Assembly: GCF_900115225.1 (NCBI RefSeq)
Contig: NZ_FOVR01000008.1
Span: 1 to 64,000 of the forward strand
Source: Cohaesibacter marisflavi
GTDB lineage: Bacteria; Pseudomonadota; Alphaproteobacteria; Rhizobiales; Cohaesibacteraceae
DNA length: 64,000 nucleotides
Reading direction: 5' to 3'
In this document: positions 1-9,368 of the stretch, in pieces
How positions within the stretch are numbered: the stretch's first letter is position 1
Layout: each line of letters starts with the position of its first letter
Made by a program: the position numbers and the translations under genes
Notes under the pieces: generated by a model
The model's database searches: none
What the model was told of the DNA's origin: nothing
The model's input: only the letters and a program-made list of their open reading frames with translations

Positions 1-276
1 AACAGAGGCTTCCGATAAAAAATCTCGTTCCACAACCAATTGGCCGATCTTGGCATGCAGCCGGGCAATCTCGGCATCATTACCCTGATGCTCGGTTTCC
101 TTGCCCTTTGAAAAGCCTGACGCCATATTCTCAATCGCAGTTCGCTTCCAAGCGCTGATCATGTTGGGATGGACATCATACTTCTTCGACAGCTCTGAAA
201 GCGTCAATTCTTCGCGGATTGCTTCAAGCGTAACCTTGGCCTTGAAGTCGGCAGAGTAGCGTTTTCTCTTCGTCAT
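1..276 (-). CDS. IS3-family transposase OrfA (partial at window edge)
   Basis: The minus-strand frame starts at ATG 276 (MTKRKRYSADFKAKV) and runs off the left edge of the window. The N-terminus is the helix-turn-helix of IS3-family OrfA proteins (KAKVTLEAIREELTLSELSKK, then HPNMISAWKR). It is followed by a region with spaced hydrophobic residues (IARLHAKIGQLVVERDFL) that fits the OrfA leucine zipper. OrfA binds the IS ends and is fused by frameshifting to the OrfB integrase, which would lie beyond the edge. The gene reads toward the edge and sits directly beside a truncated recombinase gene, so it probably belongs to an intact IS copy. Family assignment is firm; completeness cannot be judged. 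Confidence 0.85.
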   Translation of the reverse strand, partial: MTKRKRYSADFKAKVTLEAIREELTLSELSKKYDVHPNMISAWKRTAIENMASGFSKGKETEHQGNDAEIARLHAKIGQLVVERDFLSEASV

Positions 277-345
277 TTCGGATCGTCTTTCTGTTCAGGC
301 GATCCACCTTAACACATGGTCCAAATGCCTGGGACCAGCTCTGGT
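1..345 (-). mobile_element. IS3-family insertion sequence, left end
   Basis: The element carries OrfA and its upstream end. Reading on the minus strand, the segment upstream of the OrfA ATG contains TGGACCATGTGTTAAGG at 307-323, which resembles IS3-group terminal repeats. A second TGGTCCCAGG lies at 327-336, so the exact boundary is uncertain between about 323 and 345. The other end and any target duplication are outside the window. Confidence 0.55.
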
Positions 346-840
346 CGGATCCCACAGTTGCACGGCCTCCAGTTGATTGTTTATTGGAGAAGGCTTCATG
401 TTTTCGAGATAGTGGTAAGCTTCTTCAGTGAGAAGTTTAGCTTCGAATGTCTTGGCAACATTGGTAAAAATGTGGAGCTGTGCAATGTAATTCCTGTTAT
501 TGCCGGCCGTCACCCAAGCAACTAGACTCTCACAGTCGATAACATCAATGTTTGATGAATGTGCTTGTGATGTAGCCAATGACAAATTTAGGAATTGCCT
601 CAAAGCTGATTTTGCGCTGTGCGAGTTTCCAGTTTCAACAAGGATTTTGGCGATAGATTTAGTCTTCTGGAAGAAGCGCGGTGAACAAGTGCCTATGAGC
701 TTCTTGAAATTGATCGTGGCAGTGCCGTCCAGTTTCCAGAAATCTTTGTTTGGGTCAAATTCGATGCCAGAGGCAGACAGGGCAGGGGTTTCAAACAGGG
801 GGAGCTGGAGGTCATTGGAGACGGGGAAATTAGATGTCAT
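295..840 (-). pseudogene. Second integrase-like gene, 3' end replaced by IS3 element
   Basis: The 181-residue frame starts inside the end of the upstream tyrosine recombinase gene (11-bp overlap), a sign of translational coupling. The sequence up to about residue 165 resembles the helical core-binding (SAM-like) N-terminal domain of recombinases in paired or triple integrase operons. It ends with an interdomain linker (EAVQLWDPT). No catalytic Arg, HxxR or Tyr is present. The last residues are read from the adjacent IS end, so the catalytic half was probably cut away by the IS insertion. What is visible is an N-terminal domain without a catalytic domain. The truncation by the IS is inferred from position. 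Confidence 0.6.
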
Positions 841-2062
841 TATTGCGCTCCTGTTCTACCATCAGGCCTTTTTTATATGCATATTTTGTGAGTTGATCGC
901 CACGATATTGGGTTGCCATATTTGAAAGGAGTGACCATCCTCCCAACATGTTGGCAAAACGATCAAACTCGGCAGGTTCGATATTTTCTCGAATTGACCA
1001 ATCCGCTAAATTTTGGATCCATTGATGACGAAAATGGTGTGGTGTCAGATTCAAAATTTCAAGGTGAAGACCTATATCTGTAGCAATTCTATTTACAGTA
1101 TCGTTTGCTATTGGCTGGCCGAAGTTTCGGTTGCTGTGAGATAGAAAGAAAAAGGGAGAACCAGATCGGTCTGCAGCATTACCGCCATGTGACAGAAGGT
1201 ATTTTTCCAAGGACATGCAGAGGCGGTCCGAGATTGGATAGACTTTCTCATAGGTCTTGACGTTTGGCTCACGCAATCGAGGATCATCTGGGTCATCGGG
1301 TCTTCTAAAAACACGGATTTCCATGAGTTCAAAATTGACATCTTTGACCCGCAAAGCGCGCAGCTCAGAGTTTCTGAAGCCTGTTTCGAAGAGGGTTTGA
1401 GCAATTGCCCAGTTTCTTTCGTTCAGGGCGGGGTTTTGCCATATTACACCTTCACAATCATGCGGGCCGTGATCCAACATAAATCGGGTTAGACGTCCCA
1501 ATTGATGGTGTGTTGGACCTTTGGAGATGCGGTTTAGATCCCGGACTTTGGGGCGCAAAGCGAGAAGTTTTTCAAGAAAGCGTTCGCGCTGATTAGCCAA
1601 ACCGAAGAAGATTTCTTTTGACTGCCGACTTTCATAGGCTCGGCAAACCAGATCAATGAGAGCGGCAAACACTGTGATGCGTTGGGCTTTGGTTTGATTG
1701 TTAACCATCTCGGCTCTTGACCATTTTTTACCATTGATGCGAGAGACATTTGGTGAGATCGCATTTGCAAGAGCTTTGCTGTTAACTGAGGCTGTTTGTG
1801 CAAGAAACGTTGCATCAGCGGCGGTTGGGTATTTGCCGGCTTCGATATTCCGGATGATGTCGACGGAATTGTAGATGCAACAGCGCTCAAAATGAGCAAC
1901 ATGCTTCATATATGAAAGGAGCGTGCTTGATGCCAGGTTCAGAGATCGATATTCCAAAGCAAGGGCTGTCGGGTAATATGCAGGAATTCCATTTTTGTCA
2001 AAACATGTTGCGAAGCGTTCACCGTCACGAAACTTGATGAGCCGAGGAGTCCAAAAATACAT
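830..2062 (-). CDS. Tyrosine recombinase / phage-type integrase
   Basis: This 410-residue site-specific recombinase would cut and rejoin DNA through a Tyr nucleophile. The N-terminal half is a helical core-binding domain. The catalytic half shows the first Arg in ETGFRNSELRAL (about residue 230), the HxxR box in PHHFRHQW (about 345), a Trp at the second-His position (LGGWS) and the nucleophile in ATQYRG (about 390). All catalytic positions are therefore present. It is first in a two-gene operon with the truncated integrase-like gene downstream. Paired or triple recombinases of this sort are typical of Tn554-like or RIT-type elements. With its partner broken the element is probably immobile. 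No attachment sites were identified. Confidence 0.82.
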   Translation of the reverse strand: MYFWTPRLIKFRDGERFATCFDKNGIPAYYPTALALEYRSLNLASSTLLSYMKHVAHFERCCIYNSVDIIRNIEAGKYPTAADATFLAQTASVNSKALANAISPNVSRINGKKWSRAEMVNNQTKAQRITVFAALIDLVCRAYESRQSKEIFFGLANQRERFLEKLLALRPKVRDLNRISKGPTHHQLGRLTRFMLDHGPHDCEGVIWQNPALNERNWAIAQTLFETGFRNSELRALRVKDVNFELMEIRVFRRPDDPDDPRLREPNVKTYEKVYPISDRLCMSLEKYLLSHGGNAADRSGSPFFFLSHSNRNFGQPIANDTVNRIATDIGLHLEILNLTPHHFRHQWIQNLADWSIRENIEPAEFDRFANMLGGWSLLSNMATQYRGDQLTKYAYKKGLMVEQERNNDI

Positions 2063-2708
2063 ATATCACCAAAATTACAGTTACGTTTTTCATGAATAGG
2101 ATGGGCGTATTTGTAGGAAAATGCAAGAAGGTAGACTTTTCAGAGTGTTGGAGTTGAAAGCTACACGATCGATCTAAATGACGCGTAATCAATATTATGG
2201 AACTAAAAATATTTAGGTGGCGATTGAACGGGCGTACTCATGTTTGATGTCATGGTCTAAAGAGTCTTTAGAGTCAGGATGATATCCATAAAAATTGAAG
2301 CAATCAATCCTTTGCTTTCATCCCTTTAAGTGACAGATGCCACAATGGCTTCTGTGCGTTCTATTGCTCCTGAGGTGAAAGTTATACGGACAAAATCTAT
2401 CTCTATTTCTTTGCAGAAGCTTAGAGATTGTCCGGTCATATGCGTGTTCCTGTGTGAAAGGCGCTCGCCAATGACGGCGGCGGCGTCTCTCTGTCAGGAG
2501 CAATCGCTGGGAGCGATAGAGATGTGTGCGGCTATGGATGAAAGAGAGTTTTGAAGCGCCTGCTTCTCAACGCATGACCATGGTTTGTCTGTGCCGCTTC
2601 ATATGCCTCACTGTATAATATGGATACAGAGGACTATGAGCGCGCGCCTAGTTCGTCTAATGGCAAGCGTTTATGCGATACCTGCTTCAAGGCTCTAGCA
2701 GAAGATCT
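2063..2708. other. Gene-free stretch between mobile region and housekeeping run
   Basis: About 650 bases hold only short frames with no recognisable product. There is a small dyad CTAAAG-AGT-CTTTAG near 2257-2271 and AT-rich sequence upstream of the recombinase gene that may hold its promoter. I see no convincing RNA gene or terminator. Confidence 0.4.
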
Positions 2709-3515
2709 TCAGAAGGAAATGGTCAGGCCGTCATAGGCTGGAATGACATTGTCTGGCAGCGTGCGGCGCAGCGTTTCATAATCCATATCGATATGCATAT
2801 GGGTTAGAATAGTCTTCTTGGGCTTGAGACGCTCCGACCATGCCAACACCTCATCCAGTGAGAAATGACTTGGATGTGGCGCATAGCGCAAGGCGTCGAC
2901 GATCCAGACGTCCAGATCCTGCATCATGGCTATGGTATCTGGTTCCAGATCACTGACGTCGGATGAATAAGCCAGATTGCCGATGCGGAAGCCGAGTGAA
3001 TGGATATCGCCATGTACCTGATTATAAGGATGCGCCTCAATCGTGCCTGCCGGTCCATCGATACATACCGTGTCGCCATGAGCGATCAAGGATGGATCAA
3101 GGATCGGAGGATATTTGCTGCCTTCTGGCGTCTTAAAGCAATAGCCAAAGCCCTCTTGCAGACGCTTGAGTGTCATATCGTTGGCGTAGACCTTGACCCG
3201 TTCGCGCCGATTGAAAACAAAGGCGCGCAGGTCGTCGATGCCGTGGGTATGGTCTGCATGGGGATGGGTATAAAGAACACCGTCGACCCAGTCGATATGT
3301 TCACGCAGCATCTGCTCGCGAAAATCCGGGCCGGAATCAATCAGCGCACGGGTGACCTGCCCGTCTTGCCATTTTTCAACGAGCGCTGAACAACGGGTCC
3401 GCCGGTTCTTCGGGTTGCTCGGATCGCACTTGCCCCAGTCGTTGCCCACACGGGGCACGCCGGGCGATGATCCGCAGCCCAGAATACGCAGCTTAAATCC
3501 GTTGTCCTTTGTCAT
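2709..3515 (-). CDS. MBL-fold metal-dependent hydrolase (PhnP-like)
   Basis: A 268-residue metallo-beta-lactamase-fold protein. The metal motif HPHADHTHGIDDLR (HxHxDH) lies at about residue 84. Further ligands are suggested by HGDIHSLGF, YSSDVSDLEP and the late THMHIDMDY segment. The N-terminus LRILGCGSSPGVPR is typical of the PhnP/YcbJ branch, whose characterised members hydrolyse cyclic phosphodiesters; the substrate here is unknown. It is the last gene of a minus-strand run, 28 bp after tatD, an arrangement repeated in many Rhizobiales. The start ATG 3515 is preceded by AGGAA at somewhat long spacing. Confidence 0.85.
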   Translation of the reverse strand: MTKDNGFKLRILGCGSSPGVPRVGNDWGKCDPSNPKNRRTRCSALVEKWQDGQVTRALIDSGPDFREQMLREHIDWVDGVLYTHPHADHTHGIDDLRAFVFNRRERVKVYANDMTLKRLQEGFGYCFKTPEGSKYPPILDPSLIAHGDTVCIDGPAGTIEAHPYNQVHGDIHSLGFRIGNLAYSSDVSDLEPDTIAMMQDLDVWIVDALRYAPHPSHFSLDEVLAWSERLKPKKTILTHMHIDMDYETLRRTLPDNVIPAYDGLTISF

Positions 3516-3543
3516 TGTTCATTGGTTCCTGCTACCTGTTGCC

Positions 3544-4320
3544 TTATCGCGTTGCTTTGCTGAACAGGCGGAAGAAATTGTCCGTCGTGATCTTCGTGAT
3601 TTCTTCCAGCGACACGCCCTTTACGTCAGCCAAGACCTGAGCGGTATTGACCACATAGGAAGGCTCATTGCGTTTGCCGCGATATGGCATTGGCGCAAGA
3701 TATGGCGCATCGGTTTCCACCAGCAATCGATCCAGAGGTACGTCTTTGATGGTATCGCGGATTTCCTGACTGCGCTTGAAAGTCAGAATGCCGGAGAGGG
3801 AGACATATAGCCCCATTTCCAGCGAGCGCATGGCCAACTCGCGATTGGAGGAATAGCAATGCAAAAGGGCCGGGAAGGCCCCCTCCTCCATGCCTTCCTT
3901 CAGGATGGCGATGGTATCGTCTTCGGCGTCTCGGGTGTGAATGGATAAAGGCAGCCCAGTCATCCGCGCTGCCTTGATATGACGGCGAAAACCTTCGGCC
4001 TGCGCTTCACGCGGGGCATTGTCATAGAAATAGTCAAGACCGACTTCGCCGATGGCCACGCATTTGGGATGCTCGGCCAGTTTGGCGATGTCTTCGGCAC
4101 TATAGTCCAGCTCTTCATCCGCATTATGCGGATGGGAGCCGACGGAACAGAAGACATTGTCATAGCGCTCGGCGATGGCCTTGATTTCATCGAATTTCTT
4201 GATGCGTGTGCATATGGTGACCATATGCCCGACGCCAGCCAATTCGGCGCGGCGTACGACATCGTCCAGTTCTTCCTTGAAATCAGGAAAATCCAGATGA
4301 CAATGGCTATCAACCAGCAT
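3544..4320 (-). CDS. tatD: TatD-family metal-dependent hydrolase
   Basis: A 258-residue TIM-barrel hydrolase of the TatD/YcfH family, cytoplasmic and usually linked to 3'-5' DNA exonuclease or D-aminoacyl-tRNA deacylase-type activities. Visible motifs are the N-terminal metal site DSHCHLDF, GEVGLDYFYDNAP (about 92), SIHTRDAEDD (about 127), HCYSS (about 155) and LVETDAPYLAPMPYRGKRNEP near the end. Length matches the family. It sits 8 bp downstream of metG and is almost certainly co-transcribed with it. The metG-tatD-MBL order supports a housekeeping role. Confidence 0.92.
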   Translation of the reverse strand: MLVDSHCHLDFPDFKEELDDVVRRAELAGVGHMVTICTRIKKFDEIKAIAERYDNVFCSVGSHPHNADEELDYSAEDIAKLAEHPKCVAIGEVGLDYFYDNAPREAQAEGFRRHIKAARMTGLPLSIHTRDAEDDTIAILKEGMEEGAFPALLHCYSSNRELAMRSLEMGLYVSLSGILTFKRSQEIRDTIKDVPLDRLLVETDAPYLAPMPYRGKRNEPSYVVNTAQVLADVKGVSLEEITKITTDNFFRLFSKATR

Positions 4321-4328
4321 GATTTAGT

Positions 4329-5891
4329 CTATGCCTCGTTTTCTTCGGTTTTTTCGACATAGCGCGGGAATACAGGGCTTGGCTTGTCAATCGGTGTGCC
4401 TGCAGCCAGGCGACCGACCGGACCAAGAGACGCGAAATCGCGCTTGTCAGATGGAAGAGCAAAGAGATCGAGCAGCTTTTCTGCCGATTCCGGAATATAA
4501 GGCTGAGCGAGAATGCCGACCTGACGAATGATCTCGGCCGTAACGTAAAGCACGGTGTTCATCCGGGCTGGATCAGTCTTGCGCAGTGCCCAAGGTTCCT
4601 GGCTTGCGAAATAGCGGTTCGCTTCGCCCACTACATCCCATATGGTTTCAAGCGCCTTGTGAATCAACTGCTTGTCCATGAATTCACGACATTTTTCGAG
4701 CATTGCATCGGTCTGATCGAGCATTGCCTGATCTTCAGTGCTGAATGCGCCCGGCTCTGGCAGAGCCTTGTCGCAGTTCTTTGCGATCATGGAAAGCGAG
4801 CGGCTGGCAAGGTTGCCAAGATCGTTGGCAAGGTCCGCGTTGGTGCGGTTGACGATCGCTTCGTGGCTGTAGTTGCCATCCTGACCGAATGGCACTTCAC
4901 GCAGGAAGAAGAAGCGGGTCTGGTCCAGACCATATTCCTCGATGAGGCCGAACGGATCGATCACGTTGCCGACGGATTTGGACATCTTTTCGCCGCGGTT
5001 GAACAGAAAGCCGTGGGCAAAGACGCGTCCGGGGATATCAAGGCCCGCAGACATCAGGAATGCTGGCCAGTAAACCGTATGAAAGCGGATGATATCCTTA
5101 CCAATGATGTGGGTCGCGTTGCCCCAGAAGGTCTTGAACTTGTCTGCATCGATATTGGGATAGCCCAGCGCGGTGATATAGTTGGTCAACGCATCGACCC
5201 ACACATACATGACATGTTTGTCATTACCCGGAACCGGAATGCCCCAATCGAAGGTCGTGCGGGAAATGGACAGATCGCGCAAGCCGCCTTTCACAAAGCT
5301 GATGACTTCGTTGCGGCGCTCGGATGGCCCCATGAAATCGGGCTGAGCCTCATAAAGGGCGAGCAGCTTGTCTTCATAAGCAGACAGGCGAAAGAAGTAG
5401 CTTTCCTCTTCAGTCCATTCAACCGGAGAGCCTTGCGGGCCATAACGCACGCCATCTTCGCGAACTTCTGTTTCGCTTTCAGCATAGTAAGCTTCATCGC
5501 GCACCGAATACCAGCCAGCATAGCTATCCAGATAGATATCACCATTGGCTTCCATGGCCTTCCAAATGGCCTTGGAGGCTTCGTAATGGCGCGGCTGCGT
5601 GGTGCGAATGAAATCATCGTTGGACAGGTTGAGAACCTTGGCCATCTTTTCAAACACTGGGGCGTTCTGGTCTGCCAACTGAGCCGCTGTCATGCCGAAT
5701 TTCTCGGCCGTCTGCTGCATTTTCTGGCCATGCTCATCGGTGCCGGTGATGAAAAAGACCGGATGTCCATCAAGACGTTTGAAGCGTGCCATCGAGTCCG
5801 TTGCCATCATTTCATAGGCGTGGCCGATATGCGGTGCGCCATTGGGATAAGAGATAGCAGTGGAGATGAAAAACGGAGATTTGTCAGTCAT
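4329..5891 (-). CDS. metG: Methionyl-tRNA synthetase
   Basis: This enzyme charges tRNA-Met with methionine. The 520-residue class I synthetase has the HIGH motif in PHIGHAYEM (residues 21-24) and KMSKS in [12 protein letters not shown] (about 300). The insert domain [14 protein letters not shown] lacks the paired Cys knuckles of the long E. coli form, so this is the short, zinc-poor type common in alphaproteobacteria. A C-terminal anticodon-binding helical domain follows, with no extra dimerisation domain. It is preceded by holB with a gap of about 180 bp and followed closely by tatD. A long open frame on the opposite strand over this gene is a composition shadow. Confidence 0.97.
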   Translation of the reverse strand: MTDKSPFFISTAISYPNGAPHIGHAYEMMATDSMARFKRLDGHPVFFITGTDEHGQKMQQTAEKFGMTAAQLADQNAPVFEKMAKVLNLSNDDFIRTTQPRHYEASKAIWKAMEANGDIYLDSYAGWYSVRDEAYYAESETEVREDGVRYGPQGSPVEWTEEESYFFRLSAYEDKLLALYEAQPDFMGPSERRNEVISFVKGGLRDLSISRTTFDWGIPVPGNDKHVMYVWVDALTNYITALGYPNIDADKFKTFWGNATHIIGKDIIRFHTVYWPAFLMSAGLDIPGRVFAHGFLFNRGEKMSKSVGNVIDPFGLIEEYGLDQTRFFFLREVPFGQDGNYSHEAIVNRTNADLANDLGNLASRSLSMIAKNCDKALPEPGAFSTEDQAMLDQTDAMLEKCREFMDKQLIHKALETIWDVVGEANRYFASQEPWALRKTDPARMNTVLYVTAEIIRQVGILAQPYIPESAEKLLDLFALPSDKRDFASLGPVGRLAAGTPIDKPSPVFPRYVEKTEENEA

Positions 5892-6073
5892 GCCGATGGT
5901 TGTCTTCTATCGTTGAGTGGATTTTCGCTCATATTGCGACGGTGCAGATGTTTTTGCCAAGAACGGTCACAATCGGAGCATGGAGTTCTTTCAAGAGGTT
6001 TGTGGGCGAAGGGGCGCGTATCGTCAAGGATTTTTGTGCAAATGACGGTGGACAGAGCGCAAACTTGTGCGAA

Positions 6074-7162
6074 TTAGCGCTCACCGCGCGATGCTTTGGC
6101 CAACATGCGCATGACTTCTATGACGGTTTGCTTTTTGTCCAGATTGAAAATGCGGGTCTGCTGGATCTGTTCGCGCGCGTCATCCCAGACGCGGGCAAGC
6201 GGATAGAGATCCGCGCCTCTCGTGCCCTCAATGCCGCTTTTTTCATGCAATTGACGGCTGAGATAGCGGTGCACTAAATCGGAAAAGCCGTCGAAGCGTT
6301 CGTCCTTGCCACGTTGGGCTACGGTTTCAGCGAAAGCATTGAGCGTTTCATAATCGGGATTATAGGGGGGCGCCAGCATGCGCTCGAAGGCGTGAATGAG
6401 CACCAGCCCTTCATCCGATTGCAGCTCTGCGGCCTTGCGAATGGACCCATCGCAGCTCTGGCTAAGCTGTTCTATCGTGTCGGCTCCTTCCGCAATGCCT
6501 AGCCCCGCTATTGCCTCACTGAGAGCCGGATTTTCCAGCGGCGAAAAGCCAAGGCGTCGACAGCGCGAGCGGATGGTTGGCAGCAAACGGCCGGGAGCAT
6601 GGGAGATCAGAAAGAAGAGCGTGCGGACGGGCGGTTCTTCAAGGATTTTCAAGAGCGCATTGGCGGCATTGTTGTTGAGGTCATCCGCCGGATCGACGAT
6701 ACAGACACGCCAGGTTTTCTCGCCGGCTGTGGAGCCGAAAAAGCGCACGGTCCTTCTTACTTCATCGACGGTGATTTCCGTTTTAAACCGCTTTGACTTC
6801 TGGTCGTAGGGCCTGTCGATCACCAGAAGGTTCGGGTGGGCCAGATTGGTAACAAGATGCACGGCCTGACAGTCATCCGGACTGTCCAGACGCGTTGGGG
6901 CAGCCATGTCGCCCAAGAGCCCGCCACCTTGAGGTGCCATCCCCTCATTGAAAATGAAACGGGCTGCGCGGAATGCAAATGTTGCTTTGCCAATGCCCTT
7001 GGGCCCAGTCAGAAGCCACGCATGATGCATCTTGCCTGATTGCCAGGAGGACAGGAATTTTTGTTCTTCTTCCGTATGGCCAAAGAAGAGCCGCTGCCGA
7101 TGCGGAGGCTCCAGATCGGGCAAGATATCATAAATCGGAAAATCCAGATCTGCTTCCGCCAT
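6074..7162 (-). CDS. holB: DNA polymerase III subunit delta prime
   Basis: This is the clamp-loader subunit that helps load the beta sliding clamp. The 362-residue AAA+ protein has a Walker A-like loop GPKGIGKATFAFRAARF (about residue 52). It continues with the family segment ALLKILEEPPVRTLFFLISHAPGRLLPTIRSRCR (about 170), ending in the SRC-type sensor motif (SRCR). The zinc-module cysteines of the E. coli homologue are not evident, as in many alphaproteobacterial versions. The ATG at 7162 lies one base after the tmk stop codon, indicating tight coupling. The tmk-holB pairing is standard in this group. Confidence 0.95.
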   Translation of the reverse strand: MAEADLDFPIYDILPDLEPPHRQRLFFGHTEEEQKFLSSWQSGKMHHAWLLTGPKGIGKATFAFRAARFIFNEGMAPQGGGLLGDMAAPTRLDSPDDCQAVHLVTNLAHPNLLVIDRPYDQKSKRFKTEITVDEVRRTVRFFGSTAGEKTWRVCIVDPADDLNNNAANALLKILEEPPVRTLFFLISHAPGRLLPTIRSRCRRLGFSPLENPALSEAIAGLGIAEGADTIEQLSQSCDGSIRKAAELQSDEGLVLIHAFERMLAPPYNPDYETLNAFAETVAQRGKDERFDGFSDLVHRYLSRQLHEKSGIEGTRGADLYPLARVWDDAREQIQQTRIFNLDKKQTVIEVMRMLAKASRGER

Positions 7163-7879
7163 TTAACTCTCTTCTGAAGTATCAGCCGTCTGATCAGATG
7201 AAGAAGTTTGAGAGCCCGTCGCGGCCCCCTGCTCTTTTGACAGCAATTCATGGTCAACAACCTGCCAGATATCCTGTGCGATTTCATCGATTGACTGGGA
7301 GGCATCAATCACCTTACATCGCTTCGGATCCTTATAGGCAAGGGACAGGAATGCATTGCGTCGGTTCTCATGTACAGCCAAGGCTTCGCGCTCGAACCGG
7401 TCAGCGGCTTCGCCTTCTGACCTGCGGCTATTGGCGCGCGCCATGCCGATTTCCGCCCGGAGATCAAGGATAAAGGTGATGTCTGGCTTTGCGCCATCAA
7501 TGGCGAGGCGCTCGAGCATATTTACCAGCTCTTCGGAGACCTCTTTGTTTTCACCCTGATAGATGCGGGTGGAATCCATGAAGCGGTCGCACAGAACCCA
7601 TTGGCCCTCTTCCAGTGCTGGTTTTATTTTGGTGTCGACATGGTCGGCGCGGGCTGCGGCAAAAAGAACAGCTTCGCCGCTTGGCGGAATGCCCATGTCT
7701 GCAATTGTGCCAGAGAGAAGCAATTCCCGCATGGCTTCGGCCTTGCTTGAGCCGCCGGGCTCGCGGGTCTGAATGCAATCAATGCCGTTTTGAGCAAGCC
7801 GTTCGGCAAGAAGGCGGATTTGCGTTGACTTGCCAACGCCCTCGCCGCCCTCAAAGGTGATAAATTTTCCAAGCGCCAT
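7163..7879 (-). CDS. tmk: Thymidylate kinase
   Basis: It phosphorylates dTMP to dTDP for DNA synthesis. The 238-residue protein begins MALGKFITFEGGEGVGKST, with the P-loop at residues 10-17. The DR[FY] motif of the LID/substrate region appears as LCDRFMDST (about 98), and TREPGGS (about 40) is the family signature. The last 25 residues are a polar Ser/Thr/Gln tail beyond the normal fold. It is followed without a gap by holB and preceded by the dac gene 113 bp upstream. Confidence 0.96.
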   Translation of the reverse strand: MALGKFITFEGGEGVGKSTQIRLLAERLAQNGIDCIQTREPGGSSKAEAMRELLLSGTIADMGIPPSGEAVLFAAARADHVDTKIKPALEEGQWVLCDRFMDSTRIYQGENKEVSEELVNMLERLAIDGAKPDITFILDLRAEIGMARANSRRSEGEAADRFEREALAVHENRRNAFLSLAYKDPKRCKVIDASQSIDEIAQDIWQVVDHELLSKEQGAATGSQTSSSDQTADTSEES

Positions 7880-7935
7880 TGCTGAGCTCGCTCCCGATCG
7901 GCAAACACCGTGCCATTCTATCTGGCATGGTCGAG

Positions 7936-7955
7936 TGAGGGAATCGCTTCCCTCA
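7936..7955 (-). other. Intergenic hairpin between dac and tmk
   Basis: An 8-bp perfect inverted repeat, TGAGGGAA-tcgc-TTCCCTCA, lies between dac and tmk. No T-run follows on the minus strand, so it is not a standard terminator. It may be an mRNA processing or stability element. Confidence 0.35.
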
Positions 7956-7992
7956 TGCTGGTTTCGAGCTTAGCTTGTAGCAGGAAGTCGGC

Positions 7993-9162
7993 TCAGAACC
8001 AACCAAGCACAAGTTCTTTCAACGCTCCGACTGCACGTTGGGTCGTTGTTCCGCGTCCAACGCTCTCTCCTGTGATCAAGGGAGCCTCATAGATCAGCTT
8101 GTCATCGTTCCAGACCTTGAGTGTTGCGACCTCGACACCCTCTTCAATCGGAGCCTTGATCGGGCCATCATAATAGACACGAGCCTTGAGGCGGCCTTGC
8201 TGTGCCCGTGGCATAAAGAGGCTGACGGGACGTTCGCTGACCAAGAGGACTTCGGACTTGTCTCCGCCAAAGACGCTTGCATAGGCCACTTCTTCATCCG
8301 GATCGAAAATGCGTTGAGAGGTGAAGGCCCTGAAGCCCCAATTCATGATCTTGCGCGCTTCTTCGCGGCGCTCTTTTTTGGATTTCATGCCGGTCAATAC
8401 GGCAATCAGGCGTTCGTCACCGCGTTTGGCCGAAGCGACAAGGCCGTAGCCAGCCGCTTCTGTGTGGCCGGTTTTGAGCCCATCGGCCCCTTCGGTGAAG
8501 CCGAGGATCGGGTTGCGGTTATGTTGTGTGATGCCGTTCCAGGTAAATTCTGGAATGGCGAAATAGTGGTAATATTCAGGATAGTCATCGATAAGGTGGC
8601 GGGCGAGTTTGGCCAGATCCTTTGCGGTCACCATCTGCCCCTCTGCAGGCAGACCCGTGGAGTTCATGAAATGAGAATGCGTAAGGCCGATGTCCTCGGC
8701 ACGCTTGTTCATCAATTGCGCAAAGGTTTCTTCGTTTCCGGCCATGCCCTCGGCAACCGCGATGCATGCGTCATTGCCGGACTGCACGATGATGCCGTGG
8801 AGCAGCGCATCAAGCGGCACCATGGAGCCCAGCTTTGCGAACATGGTCGAGCCGCCGGAATTGGCTCCACCATCGCGCCAGGCATGCTCGGAAATGTAGA
8901 ATTCTGACTCAAGGGTCAGCTCGCCGGTTTTCAAAGCATGGAACACCACCTCAAGCGTCATCAATTTGGCCAGAGATGCGGGGGGAACCTGTTCATCCTC
9001 GTCCTTGGAAAAGAGTACCGAGCCGGAATTCCAGTCTATCAGATAGGCGTGTTTCGCCGCTGTCTGATAGACCTGTGCCTGCACAGCGGTTTGAGCCGAA
9101 AAAGTGGCCGCTATGAGCAGAAGCATAAGACGGGAAAATCTTTTAAACATTTCGTTGAGCAT
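7993..9162 (-). CDS. D-alanyl-D-alanine carboxypeptidase (PBP5/6 type)
   Basis: A periplasmic DD-carboxypeptidase that trims peptidoglycan pentapeptides. The serine-protease-like motifs are complete: SxxK in PPASLAKLMT, SxN in VQSGNDACIAVAEG, and KTG in DGLKTGHTEAAG. A C-terminal PBP5-type beta domain follows and the protein ends in a short hydrophobic segment (ALKELVLGWF) that may anchor it to the membrane. I chose the ATG at 9162 because GAGGGGGGAAGG lies directly upstream and a signal peptide then follows (FKRFSRLMLLLIAATFSAQ, cleavage near VQA). An ATG at 9228 would add 22 residues in front of that signal. The rlpA-dac-tmk order is conserved in Rhizobiales. Confidence 0.93.
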   Translation of the reverse strand: MLNEMFKRFSRLMLLLIAATFSAQTAVQAQVYQTAAKHAYLIDWNSGSVLFSKDEDEQVPPASLAKLMTLEVVFHALKTGELTLESEFYISEHAWRDGGANSGGSTMFAKLGSMVPLDALLHGIIVQSGNDACIAVAEGMAGNEETFAQLMNKRAEDIGLTHSHFMNSTGLPAEGQMVTAKDLAKLARHLIDDYPEYYHYFAIPEFTWNGITQHNRNPILGFTEGADGLKTGHTEAAGYGLVASAKRGDERLIAVLTGMKSKKERREEARKIMNWGFRAFTSQRIFDPDEEVAYASVFGGDKSEVLLVSERPVSLFMPRAQQGRLKARVYYDGPIKAPIEEGVEVATLKVWNDDKLIYEAPLITGESVGRGTTTQRAVGALKELVLGWF

Positions 9163-9299
9163 CCTTCCCCCCTCAACGTTAGGTATGAAGCCAGCGCGGT
9201 ATAGGCGCTGACAGGCATGCTTGAACAATACGTCGAGGCTGACAAGTCACCTTTGCGTGTACCATCCAGTTGGCGCGATAGTAGCTTAAGTGGGCGCAA

Positions 9300-9328
9300 A
9301 GAAAAAGGAGAGCATCGCTACTCTCCTT
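9300..9328 (-). terminator. Rho-independent terminator after rlpA
   Basis: On the minus strand AAGGAGAG, an 8-nt loop and CTCTCCTT are followed by TTTTTC. This is the classic stem plus U-tract, located 41 bp past the rlpA stop. It separates rlpA from dac transcription. Confidence 0.75.
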
Positions 9329-9368
9329 GAAAAATCTCGATATTTTTGCGAAACGCAACGCTTGGCTG

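Noticed and set aside
2641-2700. tRNA-like 5' half (GCGCGCCTAGTTCGTCTAAT)
   Set aside because: No matching acceptor 3' strand, anticodon arm or T loop follows, so the likeness is by chance.
4659-6077. Long plus-strand open frame antisense to metG
   Set aside because: The protein has no recognisable features and lies entirely over a strong housekeeping gene; it is a codon-composition shadow.
8038-8907. 289-codon plus-strand frame over dac
   Set aside because: Antisense shadow of a clearly coding gene.
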